From assembly GCF_964355755.1 (NCBI RefSeq), contig NC_092672.1, forward strand, positions 21,636,501 through 21,700,500: a stretch of 64,000 bases of DNA, read 5' to 3'. Origin of the DNA: Antedon mediterranea (lineage: Eukaryota; Echinodermata; Crinoidea; Comatulida; Antedonidae). Shown piece by piece: positions 36,501 through 45,260 of the stretch. How positions within the stretch are numbered: position 1 is the first letter of the stretch; every line of letters begins with the position of its first letter. A program made the position numbers and the translations under genes. Under the pieces are notes generated by a model, which made no database searches, was not told the origin of the DNA, and was given only the letters and a program-made list of their open reading frames with translations.

Positions 36501-37600
36501 TTATAACAATTAAATATGTTATAATAATTTAAAATGTTTCCTTTCATGCTACACTTAAATGGATAACACTCATTCTTCTATCCATATTATATCTTGTCAA
36601 TACGCTATGGTACTGTAGATTCATTCCTCAATCAACACATCAGTTTATAATAGGACTACCCTAAAACATGTACTCTAGTATATTCACTTGTATTGTAGGC
36701 ATAGAAAGAACGTCTCTTTGGTAATAAATACTCTATTACTAATTATAAACTATTTTAACTATTAAATTCTGATATTTTTTCCAGAAATAACAATTTCACA
36801 CTGATTTTCAAGAGCACATATTCACAAACTGTTTGCAACCACCTGTAAAATAAATTGAAAACAAACATTACATTATTAATTAGGCCTAAATAAACATTCA
36901 TCCCTTATACCAAACAAATATTGACCAGAACCAATTACAACCACAAAAGCGTATCAGCAACGCTCCATACAAAATACCCGATTTTATTGGAACCAAAATA
37001 AAACGTTATCTATTTTACCATATCAAACATAAAACTAGCGCATTGGGCCCTGCGCTAATACGATAGGGCCCAGAAAATGAGACGATAGAGACCAAAATGG
37101 TTCCTAGCACATGAGACGATCGGGCCAACGCATGAGACGATTGGGGTCGGGCCAAACGCTGAAGACGATCGGGACCATGTTTTCTGGGCCCAACAAGGGC
37201 CAAGATGATCGGGCAGCAAATAAAAAAATTTTACTGTGATAACCGGCCTAGACTTAGGTTAGGCCTAATAATACCCTACCCAGGCCTACCTACCCAGTAG
37301 GTCTAGGCTAGTAGGCTAGGCTAGGCTAGGCCTAGCTAGGGGCAAGGCTAGGCTAGGCTAGGCCTAGCTAGGGGCAAGGCTAGGCTAGGCTAGGCCTAGC
37401 TAGGGGCAAGGCTAGGCGGTAATTCGGCTAGGCTAGCCTACCTAGATTTATTGCACCTGACCTGCATAATCCTACATTGCCTGTCTGTACTAGCTTAGCC
37501 TAGCTAGGCGCCGCCTAGTAATTGCATTAATTTAGTAACTTACTTTTTTGCCTACTGGAATGTAATTATTGCTTTTTTCCATCAAAATAATAGTTGTCAT
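20524..37600 (-). CDS. MYO19: Unconventional myosin XIX-like (multi-exon)
   Basis: Minus-strand exons, 5' to 3': 37544-37600 (putative first), 36029-36100 (putative), one of four mini-exon copies at 34878-35151, 34668-34773, 34264-about 34430, 33684-33797, 33275-33333, 33059-33132, 32181-32250, 31915-32017, 31058-31260 plus duplicated ends, 30044-30131, 28952-29138, 28280-28469, 27833-27943, 27107-27283, 25777-25869, 25478-25534, 24814-24992, 23588-23750, 21472-21598, 20949-21091, 20524-20593. The motor matches the myosin family throughout. MYO19 is indicated by [57 protein letters not shown] and CKLNRHS. MYO19 is an actin motor on the mitochondrial outer membrane that affects mitochondrial movement and partition. 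The C-terminal membrane-binding region is not recognised. Two internal joins (34668/34430 and 31058/30131) are out of frame as read. Confidence 0.88.
21127..21320 (-). repeat. Two tandem partial copies of the MYO19 IQ exon 5' part
   Basis: The 109-bp segment 21018-21126 (acceptor plus the first ~74 nt of exon 20949-21091) is repeated at 21127-21235 almost identically, and at 21236-21320 with an internal deletion. Each copy keeps the acceptor (GTTGTAG) but lacks the exon's donor. Confidence 0.92.
22125..22472. repeat. 36-bp tandem array, about nine copies
   Basis: TAGTTCACCTTACCTTGCCT with AAGTAATAAGACTGCC recurs at 36-bp steps. On the minus strand, which is the myosin sense, each unit contains CAAG|GTAAGG, a donor-like word. 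Lies in the intron between exons 23588 and 21598. Confidence 0.9.
22530..23580. other. Myosin intron with a GC/CpG-richer block
   Basis: No exon seen. The words AAAATGGACCT.AAATG and TTTCGATTTT at about 22537 recur at 55290, so this may be a transposon relic. 22720-22830 and 22960-23060 are richer in CG dinucleotides than the surroundings. Open frames here show no family resemblance. Confidence 0.35.
23588..27943 (-). CDS. MYO19: MYO19-like motor domain, C-terminal half and converter
   Basis: Exon 27833-27943 reads [20 protein letters not shown], the lower-50K segment. Exon 27107-27283 reads [20 protein letters not shown], the V-x-HYAG-like strand. Exon 25777-25869 reads [11 protein letters not shown]. 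Exon 25478-25534 ([15 protein letters not shown]) is the Lys-rich actin-binding loop 2. Exon 24814-24992 reads [12 protein letters not shown] and [12 protein letters not shown], the SH1 helix and actin-binding segment. Exon 23588-23750 reads YELLIRS, then [14 protein letters not shown], the converter. Joining 24814 to 23750 keeps frame (phase 2) but drops about eight residues normally found between 'G-F-P-x-R' and 'RY-x-LL'. The downstream bases TCAGCTTACAGGGAT would supply part of these, so the true donor may be further on or a small exon is missing. Confidence 0.88.
23836..24292. repeat. 77-bp tandem array, six copies
   Basis: AAGTATGTTAGTAGGTGTTC recurs at exact 77-bp steps. Because 77 is not a multiple of three, the same 63-codon open frame reappears in successive frames; these frames are shadows. 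Lies in the myosin intron upstream of exon 23588-23750. Confidence 0.95.
24345..24570 (-). repeat. tRNA-containing repeat, fuller copy
   Basis: Reverse-strand copy of the repeat at 19120-19355, lying inside the myosin gene. Flanks on both sides of the tRNA-like core are conserved between the two copies. Confidence 0.75.
24394..24465 (-). tRNA. tRNA-like gene or tRNA pseudogene, anticodon loop ATATCAA
   Basis: 72 nt, ends GCCCCAG and GTGGGGGC pairing as an acceptor stem. The A-box is TGGTCTAATGG and the B-box GGTTTGAATCTC. The anticodon stem TCTGC/GCAGA is perfect. The loop gives anticodon ATC (Asp codon GAT), but eukaryotic tRNA-Asp uses GTC, and the T-stem has a mismatch. It is better read as the tRNA core of a repeat than a functional tRNA. 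Confidence 0.5.
24676..24726 (-). pseudogene. Partial duplicate of the MYO19 SH1-helix exon end
   Basis: About 50 bp resembles 24805-24858, the end of exon 24814-24992 including CTTGAAACAATT.AGATCAGT and CAGGTCA. It carries substitutions and lies 130 bp downstream in the intron. Confidence 0.8.
26192..26662. mobile_element. Possible MITE with 13-bp terminal inverted repeats
   Basis: AGCCGAAGGCTAG at about 26192 is the exact reverse complement of CTAGCCTTCGGCT at about 26650. The interior is about 445 bp with a CG-rich end. A target-site duplication is not clear. Located in a myosin intron. Confidence 0.45.
28280..34430 (-). CDS. MYO19: MYO19-like motor domain, N-terminal half
   Basis: Exon 34264-about 34430 ends with [15 protein letters not shown], the TxVxVNPFK strand; its 5' limit is uncertain. 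Exon 33684-33797 has the P-loop SGESGSGK preceded by NQSIIV. Exon 33275-33333 reads [11 protein letters not shown]. Exon 33059-33132 reads [12 protein letters not shown], the purine-binding loop. Exon 32181-32250 holds switch [16 protein letters not shown]. Exon 31915-32017 holds [11 protein letters not shown] and RNFHIFYQ. Exon 31058-31260 starts [10 protein letters not shown]. Exon 30044-30131 is [13 protein letters not shown], the relay-side strand. Exon 28952-29138 holds [15 protein letters not shown]. Exon 28280-28469 holds switch [12 protein letters not shown] and [11 protein letters not shown]. All junction phases fit except around 31058 (see the duplicated exon ends). ATPase residues are present, so the motor looks active. 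Confidence 0.9.
29497..29995. repeat. 49-bp tandem array, ten copies
   Basis: CTATAAATACTGTATGCAAT recurs at 49-bp steps (for example 29541 and 29590) in the intron between myosin exons 30044-30131 and 28952-29138. Confidence 0.93.
30330..30700. repeat. 77-bp tandem array, five copies
   Basis: TTCACTGATGTTTACTGTCC recurs at 30330, 30407, 30484, 30561 and 30638. The minus strand has an open frame and an acceptor-like TTTAG in each unit, but no myosin similarity. Confidence 0.92.
30795..31050 (-). repeat. Three tandem copies of a MYO19 exon 3' end with donor
   Basis: Units of about 82 bp reproduce the last ~55 nt of exon 31058-31260 and its donor. Minus-strand reads include [14 protein letters not shown] followed by GTAAGA (30795-30862 copy) and [14 protein letters not shown] (about 30985-31045). 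The middle copy has lost the donor GT. The copies match the family pattern 'NNIFK-VLAG' in frame, unlike the exon body copy, which is 5 nt longer. Confidence 0.85.
34668..37600 (-). CDS. MYO19: MYO19-like N-terminal exons (start tentative)
   Basis: A candidate first exon, 37544-37600, begins with ATG ([19 protein letters not shown]) and ends at a perfect GTAAGT donor. Exon 36029-36100 ([17 protein letters not shown]) has a strong poly-T acceptor and joins it in phase 0. Next come four 79-bp copies of a mini-exon encoding [12 protein letters not shown] (the last copy reads [12 protein letters not shown]). Exon 34668-34773 follows ([19 protein letters not shown], then LLNPLSEPA). The last motif is the myosin 'L-x-L-x-E-P/A' entry to the motor. 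The DGK..V....G..V...G strand pattern resembles the N-terminal SH3-like barrel of other myosins, which human MYO19 lacks. Assignment of the first two exons to this gene is inference. The mini-exon acceptor at TTTTAG leaves one extra base, so the frame into it is unresolved. Confidence 0.55.
34875..35160 (-). repeat. 79-bp array of four mini-exon copies with splice sites
   Basis: Copies at 34878-34914, 34957-34993, 35036-35072 and 35115-35151 each comprise a 37-nt exon (TTTTAG acceptor, DGKIIVTK frame, GTAAGA or GTAAGG donor). Between neighbouring copies lie 42 nt, too short for normal metazoan splicing. Only one copy can be used at a time without breaking the frame. Confidence 0.9.
35738..36000. 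repeat. ~52-bp tandem array, five copies
   Basis: TCAGAATGTTCACTTC.GGTC and GTAGGCCTACTATGCATGAC alternate five times; each unit contains the palindromes GTAGGCCTAC and ATGCAT. It ends close to the donor of putative exon 36029-36100. Confidence 0.9.
37255..37420. repeat. AGGCCTAG-rich tract with three 32-bp units
   Basis: GGCTAGGCCTAGCTAGGGGC occurs three times in tandem, surrounded by further TAGGC words. AGGCCTAG-like words occur throughout the window, so this is a local concentration of a genome-wide motif. Confidence 0.85.
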
Positions 37601-37681
37601 TTTGATAAATAAAAAAATCGCTGTGTACCGCCCTCTCTGTTATGACTCGGTGACCTTTTAAAATAAACAACAGCTAACACA

Positions 37682-37724
37682 TGTTTTTTTGTTATGATTT
37701 TTCAAAAATCATAACAAAAAAACA
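37682..37724. other. Perfect 21-bp inverted repeat with 1-nt spacer
   Basis: Arms 37682-37702 and 37704-37724 are exact reverse complements around a single C (37703); the core is GTTATGATTTTT/AAAAATCATAAC. It lies 80 bp upstream of the putative myosin start, between the divergent myosin and OGFOD2 genes. Confidence 0.9.
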
Positions 37725-37974
37725 AAAACAAAAATTTTTTGCGATCAATCAATGATATGTTTGTAGCTGTTACTACACCCATAACATATTTTTACCTAAG
37801 TTTAAACTGCATGTGACGTATATAGATGATAAAATATTTGCTGAGGAAACCGGTAAAACCTGTTGCTGCCAAATCTTCTTTCTAACCAGACACTTTCTTA
37901 ATGTTAGGCTAGCCTAGGCCTACTAGACTACGAAAGCCCATTAATGCCATTTTAAGTATATGTTTTTCGAACGT

Positions 37975-38660
37975 AATCCGTTCTAACGAATTAGTAATTC
38001 GTTTGAACGGATTAATAATCTGTTCAAACGAATTAGTAATCCGTTCACGAATTGCAACATATACAACAAGTGCCATTTAAAGTATATGTTGTAATTCGTT
38101 TAAACGGATTACTAATCCGTTCAAACGAATTACTAATTTGTTTAAACGGATTACTAATTTGTTCAAACGAATTACTAATTTGTTTAAACGAATTAATAAT
38201 TGGTTTAAACGGATTACTAATTCGTTCAAACGAATTAGTAATCCGTTTAAACAAATTAATAATTTGTTTAAACAGATTAATAATTTGTTTAAACGGATTA
38301 CTAATCTGTTTGAACGAATTAGTAATTCGTTTGAACAAATTAGTAATCCGTTTAAACAAATTAGTAATTTGTTTAAACAAATTAATAATTTGTTTAAACG
38401 GATTACTAATTCGTGTAAACGAATTAGTAATTCGTTTAAACAGATTTATAGTAATCCGTTTAAACAAATTACTAATCCATTTGGACGGATTCCTAATTCG
38501 TTTGAACGGATTACTAATCTGTTCAAACGAATTACTAATAATTAATAATCTGTTAAAACGAATTAGGAATCCGTTCAAACGGATTAGTAATTTGTTTAAA
38601 CGGATTACTAATTTGTTCAAACGAATTAGTAATCCGTTTGAACAAATTATTAATTTGGAA
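37975..38660. repeat. 21-bp dyad-symmetric tandem array, about 30 copies
   Basis: Units alternate the palindrome GTTTAAAC (or GTTCAAAC/GTTTGAAC) with GATTACTAAT or AATTAGTAAT at a 21-bp period. Because 21 is divisible by three and units lack stops, frames of 224, 135 (plus) and 215 codons (minus) stay open, reading heptads such as RLNGLLI or RITNPFK. These are most likely by-products of the repeat. Confidence 0.9.
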
Positions 38661-38960
38661 CATTTACTTTTTTCCTCAAATAAATGCCACACAATATTGT
38701 ATTATATTATTAACACATTTGTATAATAATATGTAGTAGAATTCATTGACTTCCATGATCTACAATTGACCAAGCATTGTGATTTTTACTGTATTTTATC
38801 ACTTCTTGATATTGATTTTGTTTTTAAAGAATTTATTTGATTTCTTTGTTATGTAGAAAGATTGAAAATAAATAAAAATAAAATAAAAGCCACTACTATT
38901 AGTAAAGCATAGATCTGCTTAAAATTCTCAAAATGTATTGCTCAATTTCTTTTCTTGTAG

Positions 38961-39966
38961 GTATTAATGAATGAATTGGGATTTGATGACAACTTCATCA
39001 CACCTTTACGTCAGAATTACATAACTCCACTCGCTAGGCTCTTGTATCCAGACTGTGGTGGAGACTTGTTAGACTCTCACAAAGCTTTTGTTATAAAGTA
39101 CAAGATTGGAGAAGATTTGGATCTTAACTATCATTATGATAATGCAGAGGTCACTCTTAATATATCACGTACAAGTGATTTCACTGAGGGCTCATTGTAT
39201 TTTGGAGGGATGCGTCATGTAAGTAAAAACAATGCATGAAAATGTCCGGTTATAAAAAACAACGATTTGTATAATTTTGGCACTGAACACCATAATTAAA
39301 TGGTTTACATTCTATTTTAAGTAATACTTTATGACCAATATGATTTTTTTTATTATTATGATACAATTTTGTTATTATGACCCGAATACAATTTTTAAAG
39401 TAAAAATGTAGCTATATTGGTGACAATCATATTGTACATATTCTATTTAACCACCCTCAGATGCTTGTTTTCAGTACCCCAACTTTTCTGTTCAAACACA
39501 TGATAAAGAATCAAGACAAGGTGTTCTTAATGTCATTTCCTGGTGGCAGTCTAAAGCCAATCTAACATTAGTCATATAAAATATTGCACACTAGGCTTCC
39601 ATTTTGGCTTTTGTATACCTCTGTTGAATCTACAAGTGACATGGTTGTCTTTTATATAGCAACATAGCAGGTTTGTTAATTTTGTGTTGTTTTTAACAGC
39701 AACGAGGAATAGAAGAACCACAGCGTACTGAATATTGCCACAAGCCAACGTATGGTTTAATTCATCGAGGACAACACATGCACGGTGCTCTTCCAATATC
39801 AGATGGTGAACGGTACAATCTAATTATTTGGATGCGATCTTCCAAAATAAGGAATAAAGTGTGTCCAATGTGTGATAATAAACCTCAACTTATTAAGACT
39901 GTTGGATTCGGAGATGGATTCACTCAACCAGAAAATATAACTGTCGATGTTTGTTGTACTTTATAA
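38961..39966 (+). CDS. OGFOD2: OGFOD2-like 2-oxoglutarate/Fe(II) dioxygenase, last two exons
   Basis: Exon 38961-39218 (TTTTCTTGTAG acceptor, GTAAGT donor) encodes VLMNELGFDDNFITPLRQNY, then LLYPDCGGDLLDSHKAFVIK and the iron-binding pair in HYDNAEVTLN. Exon 39700-39966 encodes LIHRGQHMHGALP (distal His), GERYNLIIWMR (the 2-oxoglutarate-binding Arg) and a C-terminal CPMCDNKP with FGDGFT. It ends VDVCCTL and a TAA stop. Length and C-terminus match the OGFOD2 family closely (the family ends 'FGDGFT-VDVC'). It belongs to the prolyl 4-hydroxylase-type dioxygenase fold; the substrate is unknown. The N-terminal ~170 residues are not found upstream on this strand. A possible polyadenylation signal AATAAA lies near 40270. 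Confidence 0.92.
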
Positions 39967-40676
39967 TGCATATGTCAACAATTTTACAACTCAAATAATA
40001 TATTTACAAGATTCTTCCGATGGACATGTGTATTTATGACCTCTCTGCGACCTAACTATGTGACATGTAAAGATGTCAAGAATGGTTGAGCCTGTGATGT
40101 AGCAGAGACATTGGTTTGAAATCCTTTTTTTGTTTGAAAAAGTGTGTCGGCTGTGAGGTTTAGGAGAAGATAGAATTTATGAGAAAACATAGTCTCCATT
40201 AAAGAGAACTATTATAGTATTATATATACATTATTATATTTTTATAAATATATTATATAATAAAATAATAATAAACTTTTATAAAGCGCTATTTACTGAT
40301 GTCTCACAGCACTAAAAGACGAACAAGAATTATTGAAAAAGGTGAGATTTACACTGACGGGTATGAAGTGGAAGCTGGTTCCAAACTAGTGGCACTTGTG
40401 CAAAAACCCCTTGAAAATAAGCTTAATTATTGTTTAATAATTTGTAAAAAGTATTAAATATATTGTTGGTGGAAAATGTTTTAACAAACAAACGAAGATT
40501 AAAAACCTTATTGTAAAATTGTTGAAAATGTTTTAATAAACAAACGAAAGAAAGAACTAATTGTAACATATTTTTGGAAATGTTTAATAAACAACAATGA
40601 AAGAAAGAACTACTTTAGTTGTTGGAAAATGATTGAAAGAATATAAACGGCCATCTCTTGCAGAGGCCTATTTAGT

Positions 40677-40826
40677 TCATTGTTGGCAAAGTGCTTTCAG
40701 TGGTTTATTCAATTCATCGTAATCTGGATTATTCAATTTGTCTTCCACACGTTTCATCCAGTCAGCAATTTCAGGCTGGTTCTTCAGTAAACCTTTACCA
40801 GATGGACAGGCCAACGGTTGAACAAG
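40677..40826 (-). CDS. Terminal exon of a glutathione S-transferase (theta-like)
   Basis: A 49-codon frame follows a good acceptor (TTCTTTCAG) and ends at TGA. It reads LVQPLACPSGKGLLKNQPEI, then ADWMKRVEDKLNNPDYDELN. The pattern 'Q-P-L/V..., P-x-L/I-x-x-W-x-x-R-V, NP-x-YDE' is that of the C-terminal helices of GST theta-type proteins. The gene would be transcribed toward OGFOD2, tail to tail, 710 bp apart. Upstream exons (thioredoxin-fold part) were not recognised in the window. Another GST-fold protein is possible. Confidence 0.55.
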   Translation of the reverse strand, partial: LVQPLACPSGKGLLKNQPEIADWMKRVEDKLNNPDYDELNKPLKALCQQ

Positions 40827-40979
40827 CTGAAAGAATTTTAGAAATACTATTAATATATAAGAAATATTTTAATGGGAACAAATGAAATGTTTTCTTACTA
40901 ATGCATGCACTAATCATTTAACATAAACTCCAAATATTTAGAATTTCATTTTTTTTATCGATATAATAATTGTTTCAGT

Positions 40980-41725
40980 TTGATGAATAAACAACGCTAT
41001 GACAAAAATGCATCTTATAAAATCAAACAATGCTCCTTCAGAAGGTTGTCCGTTGATGGTTAATGAATAAAGAGCGATAGGATGATTTGGACAATGGGAA
41101 TGTATCGTATAAAATCAACTATAGCTCCGTCAGAAGGTTATCCGTTGATAGTTAATGAATAAAGAGCGATAGGATGTATCGTATAAAATCAACTAGGCCT
41201 ATAGCTCTCTCAAAAGATTGTCCGTTGGTGGTGAATGAATAGAGAGCGATAGGATGATTTGGACAATGCGAATGTCTTGTATAAAATCAATTATATCTCC
41301 CTCAGAAGATTGTCCGTTGATGGTTTATGAATAAAGAGCGATAGCACGATTTGGACAATGGGAATGTACGGTATCGTATAAAATTAACTATAGCTCCGTC
41401 GGAAGGTTGTCCGTTGATGGTTGATGAATAAAGAGCGATAGGATAATTTGGACAATGGGAATGTATCGTATAAAATCAACTATAGCTCCTTCACAAGGTT
41501 GTCCGTTGATGGTTAACGAATAAAGAGCGATAGGATGATTTGGACAATGGGAATGTCTCGTATAAAATCAACTATAGCTCCGTCGGAAGGTTGTCCGTTG
41601 GTGGTTAATGAATAAAAGAGCGATGATAATTTGGACAATGGGAATGTATCGTATAAAATCAACTATAGCTTCTTCAGAAGCTTGTCCGTTGGTGGTTAAT
41701 GAATAAAAGAGCGATAGGATAAATT
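40980..41725. repeat. ~90-bp tandem array, eight copies
   Basis: AATAAAGAGCGATAGGATGA and GTATAAAATCAACTATAGCT with GGTTGTCCGTTGATGG recur about every 90 bp with indels. Lies upstream of (within the likely intron of) the GST-like exon. Confidence 0.9.
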
Positions 41726-42190
41726 ATTATTTGCAAATATTTTTATGTTGCTTTTGTTTTTCCTTTCATTATTTTGCTCAGTTGTTTTATTGTTTTATTT
41801 TGGTTGCACCACTAACGACAGTGTGTGCCACTGATAAAAAAAAAGTGATGACCAATAAATAAATATGTCTAGGATGTCAATATAAATTTGTATTGTATTT
41901 GAAATAAATAATTAGAAGGTATTATAAATGCATATTATCTTTTATTTATAGGTCAGCTGGTGCGTTTACAATCGTTAATCCATCCATATCTAGGAAGATA
42001 TATACAACAGGCCTAGAGAACCAATTACGGTTATTTAATTAAACGCCAATTGAATAAGCAACCGCCCCCACCCCCTCTCCCCATAAAACATCCCTTGTAA
42101 TAAACGCCTCTTGACTCTTGAATGTAGTCTATTTCGAATATAGTGTATGGTTTACTATTAGGCTAATCGTAAGCTTGTTACGAACTAATC

Positions 42191-42209
42191 AGGGAGTTTA
42201 CAACTCCCT
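42191..42209. other. 19-bp palindrome flanked by 9-bp direct repeats
   Basis: AGGGAGTT-TAC-AACTCCCT sits between two exact copies of GAACTAATC (42182-42190 and 42210-42218), the footprint expected of a tiny insertion with target duplication. Confidence 0.8.
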
Positions 42210-42610
42210 GAACTAATCAAGTTCTAATACTCTAAATTGCATATTTGTTTATGTAGGATGTACAAGGCAGGCAATTCAATTTATTTTAGAGTGATTTCAT
42301 TTTGTATATGTTTTAAATTGTATCTTATTGTTATTGCTATTATTCGCCAGTTTCATAATGTATTTTTGTTTATGTTTTAATGTTTATCATATTATGGAAA
42401 AATAAATATTAGCAGTATCAGCACTTATTCTTTTTATTAACTATACCTACAGAAAACGTCGTTTATAATGCTTTTGCTAATAAGTAGAAAATACGAATTA
42501 GCAATTTACACCCCCGCTAAGGTAAATACAGACTGGCACTTTAACAATGTGTGAAATATGGTGTTCCAAGTTAACTAGCCAGAGAAATAAATGGTAGGCC
42601 CAGTACTTAC

Positions 42611-42739
42611 ATCATTGTAAGATATCAACAAACTGCCCAGTTTTACCGTGACCATCTGCTGCCACCAAGCACTCGACATTCTACGCATACGATTACAGAC
42701 TGTGCTTGTTGTTGGCAGAAGGGTCATCAGATCCACCTC
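42611..42739 (-). CDS. Orphan 43-codon exon, possibly hAT-transposase-like
   Basis: Flanked by an acceptor (TCAATTCCAG) and a perfect donor (GTAAGT), phase 0 at both ends, no stop. It reads EVDLMTLLPTTSTVCNRMRR, then MSSAWWQQMVTVKLGSLLIS. 'LLPTxxTVxxxM' faintly resembles the segment before the catalytic domain of hAT-like transposases or ZNF862-type proteins. It could equally belong to the gene that ends in the GST-like exon downstream. I do not recognise it with confidence. Confidence 0.35.
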
Positions 42740-43212
42740 CTGGAATTGACATTCGTTATAGTTTAGTTACCTACGAGTAAGTTATGTTGTAATTAATGAA
42801 TAACAATAATTCTTCTCTTTAGTGCTATTTTAAAACGTTGGGAAGAATATTAATGATGCCTGTCTATTTAACTTAAAATCAAGAAATGTCATTGTGTCGC
42901 CACAGTTTTTTTAAATACATTTATCTTGTACATTAAAACTAGTATCCAGTTGTGATTGATTCTTGCTATACAGCTGCAATATCAATAATTGGTAGTGCTG
43001 GTTTTTCTATCTTAAACTTATATAAACCACAATGTATTCTTGCTAGTAACAATACTCATAAACATAAAGTTATAAAAAGTACAAGAACATTGTTTTTCGT
43101 AACAAACAAATTGATCTGGTGGCTTACAAGCAAAACGGAAGTTTGATAAATGCAAGCATTCATTGTTCTGCTTTACACACCTTGAGAAAAATAATGCAAT
43201 CGTGAATAACAA

Positions 43213-43229
43213 ACCAGGGAGTTCAACTC
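43213..43229. other. Second AGGGAGTT palindrome
   Basis: AGGGAGTT-C-AACTCCCT, related to the palindrome at 42191, flanked by imperfect direct repeats AACAAAC on both sides. Confidence 0.75.
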
Positions 43230-43680
43230 CCTGAACAAACAGTGATACAGAAACTGGCGGTGCTTGTTTTCTCTTTAAGTTTTAAATAGCACAGTGTATT
43301 ATTGCTCCAATATGAATAATATAAGGAAGTTATACAAAGTACAATAACAGGCGTCTCATTGTTACCGATCTCTTCTCCAATAAACAAATCTTTCTAGTAC
43401 CGGTAAATCGGAATTGTGGTAATTGTAAAAGAACAAAATGAAACAAATTTATGCTCCAAATATTATTTGTTTTACAGCTTTATATAAGCCAGCTTTAAAA
43501 GTTCAATAATATTTACTGATTAATTTTGTTTTATAAATACTAATTATTCGCAGAAAAGGCGCAGCCTAAAAGAAAAATGAAACAAGTTCTGATGAGTATA
43601 GGCCTATTGTTATACCGATAAGGAAGTACAGTAGACCTACAATAATAATATTACTAAGAAAACATAACATTAATTACATT

Positions 43681-43944
43681 GCTTGTCTTCGTTCGGCTGA
43701 TCAAAACCTACTACTTGTTCCTAGAATTAACACCAAATCTTATGGACAAAGGTCTTTTATGTTCTCTGTTGTTTCTCTTTGGAATTCTCTCCCTCGTCAT
43801 TTTACTCATTCAACTTCTATTGCTATTTTAAAAAAGAACTTAAAACGCATCTTTTTAACATCAAATATAAGCGCCTTTGATTTTTACTTCGGTTTAGTTG
43901 ATTCTGGCGCTAAACAAATACCTAAATTATTATTATTATTATAA
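43681..43944 (+). pseudogene. 3' end of a CR1/L2-like non-LTR retrotransposon
   Basis: The plus frame reads RSADQNLLLVPRINTKSYGQ, RSFMFSVVSLWNSLPRHF and AILKKNLKRIFL. This is the classical end of a CR1/L2/Rex-type reverse-transcriptase ORF ('F-x-x-x-x-x-LWNSLP'). It is followed by a (TTA)n tail at 43927-43985. Upstream is truncated. Confidence 0.75.
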
Positions 43945-44274
43945 TATTATTATTATTGTTATTATTATTATTATTATTATTATTACAGTTGATTGTACAT
44001 TACAGTATCACATCGATTTGGCCCTGGTTGGAAACTTTTATATTAGGCCTATATACAATATTTAGGTTTTTTTTTTATTCATGCAGGTTTTTTTACAGAG
44101 CCTCACAATGTTATGTTATGTCTGCTCATTTTTTTTTTATTAAATCGAAAACAAAAGGGAATTAGAATTTTGAAAGTGTGCAAAAAGCAATTATGTCCGA
44201 TTTTCACTTATATTTTTAATATTATTTTTTATTAGTGTAGGCCTACTGTTCCACGCGTATATTTATATTATCAA

Positions 44275-44900
44275 CTCATTGCCAAAAGTAAATAAACCCA
44301 GTGTACCAACAGATTTTAGGGCAGTTACAATTACGTCTAACGTTACCGTAAACGTTTAGAAAGATTGAATGTATCAAGACTCAAGGACACATTTGTAATG
44401 TAGCCTAGATAAGAACCAATTTGCATCCAGAGATCAACGATGCTGTTAATTCTTTTGTCCATAATATTTACCAACGCCTTGATCCAAACAAAGTTATGTA
44501 AATGGTCTCTTTATCGATTTCCCCAGTGCATTTAACACTATTTTACCGCATATTTTAATTGAGAATGCATCAATAAATGTCAGAACCCATTGTAGTACAT
44601 TGTAGGAGATTGTTAATATACAAAATTTCCGGTTAGTAATAGGAAAGAAATTTACGCGAAAATATCTTTCAGAACAATTATTCATTGTTGCAAATATTTA
44701 CGCCTCAATTCTATAATTATCCAACGATAATATATACTTTACAATTTAATTCCGAATGTAAATGTTGTTAATGGATGGCTATACTTGTTTGTGTTATTAT
44801 TCATACATCTAGATCCGTGGTTGACTTTTTAATAGGTTTGACAATGCTATACAATTCATTTCATAATTCATCATTTTCGCCGATTTTAGCTTGTAATTTG
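44275..44900 (+). pseudogene. Degenerate reverse transcriptase fragment
   Basis: Conserved pieces of a non-LTR RT can be read across frames: KPSVPTDFRAVTITS near 44298, then DAVNSFVHNIYQRLDPNKV, then LFIDFPSAFNTILPHIL at about 44505-44560 (RT motif A, the F-x-D-F-x-x-AF pattern). Stops and frameshifts interrupt it throughout, so it is dead. Confidence 0.7.
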
Positions 44901-45260
44901 TATTAATTAAACAATTCATACATTCACAATTCTTGAAGATGAACAGGCAAAAAATTAGTTAACATACTTAGTATCTGTTACTGTACAATATTATTTTCAG
45001 ATGTTTCCTTTATAAACCTCACTTCCTGAACAAGACCATTAAGTTTACAATTATGAACTATTTCTAATAAGGAAGTTCATCTTAAATGTGTTGAATTGGT
45101 GCAGGATAGGCATTTGTATCCTGTCTCAAGGTTGTCAGGTCAGGTTTTGTTCCATGTAAGTTTACAGTTTTGCTGCTACCATCGCGTCAAAGGGCGCGTT
45201 TATACAACACGCATTACACGCATATTCTACACGCCTCCTACGAGAAGTGTGTTGTATAAC

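Noticed and set aside
38045-38726. Long open frames (224, 215, 135 codons) read as a Leu/Asn heptad-repeat protein
   Set aside because: They are forced by a 21-bp stop-free tandem unit, occur on both strands and in two plus frames, and have no splice or start context.
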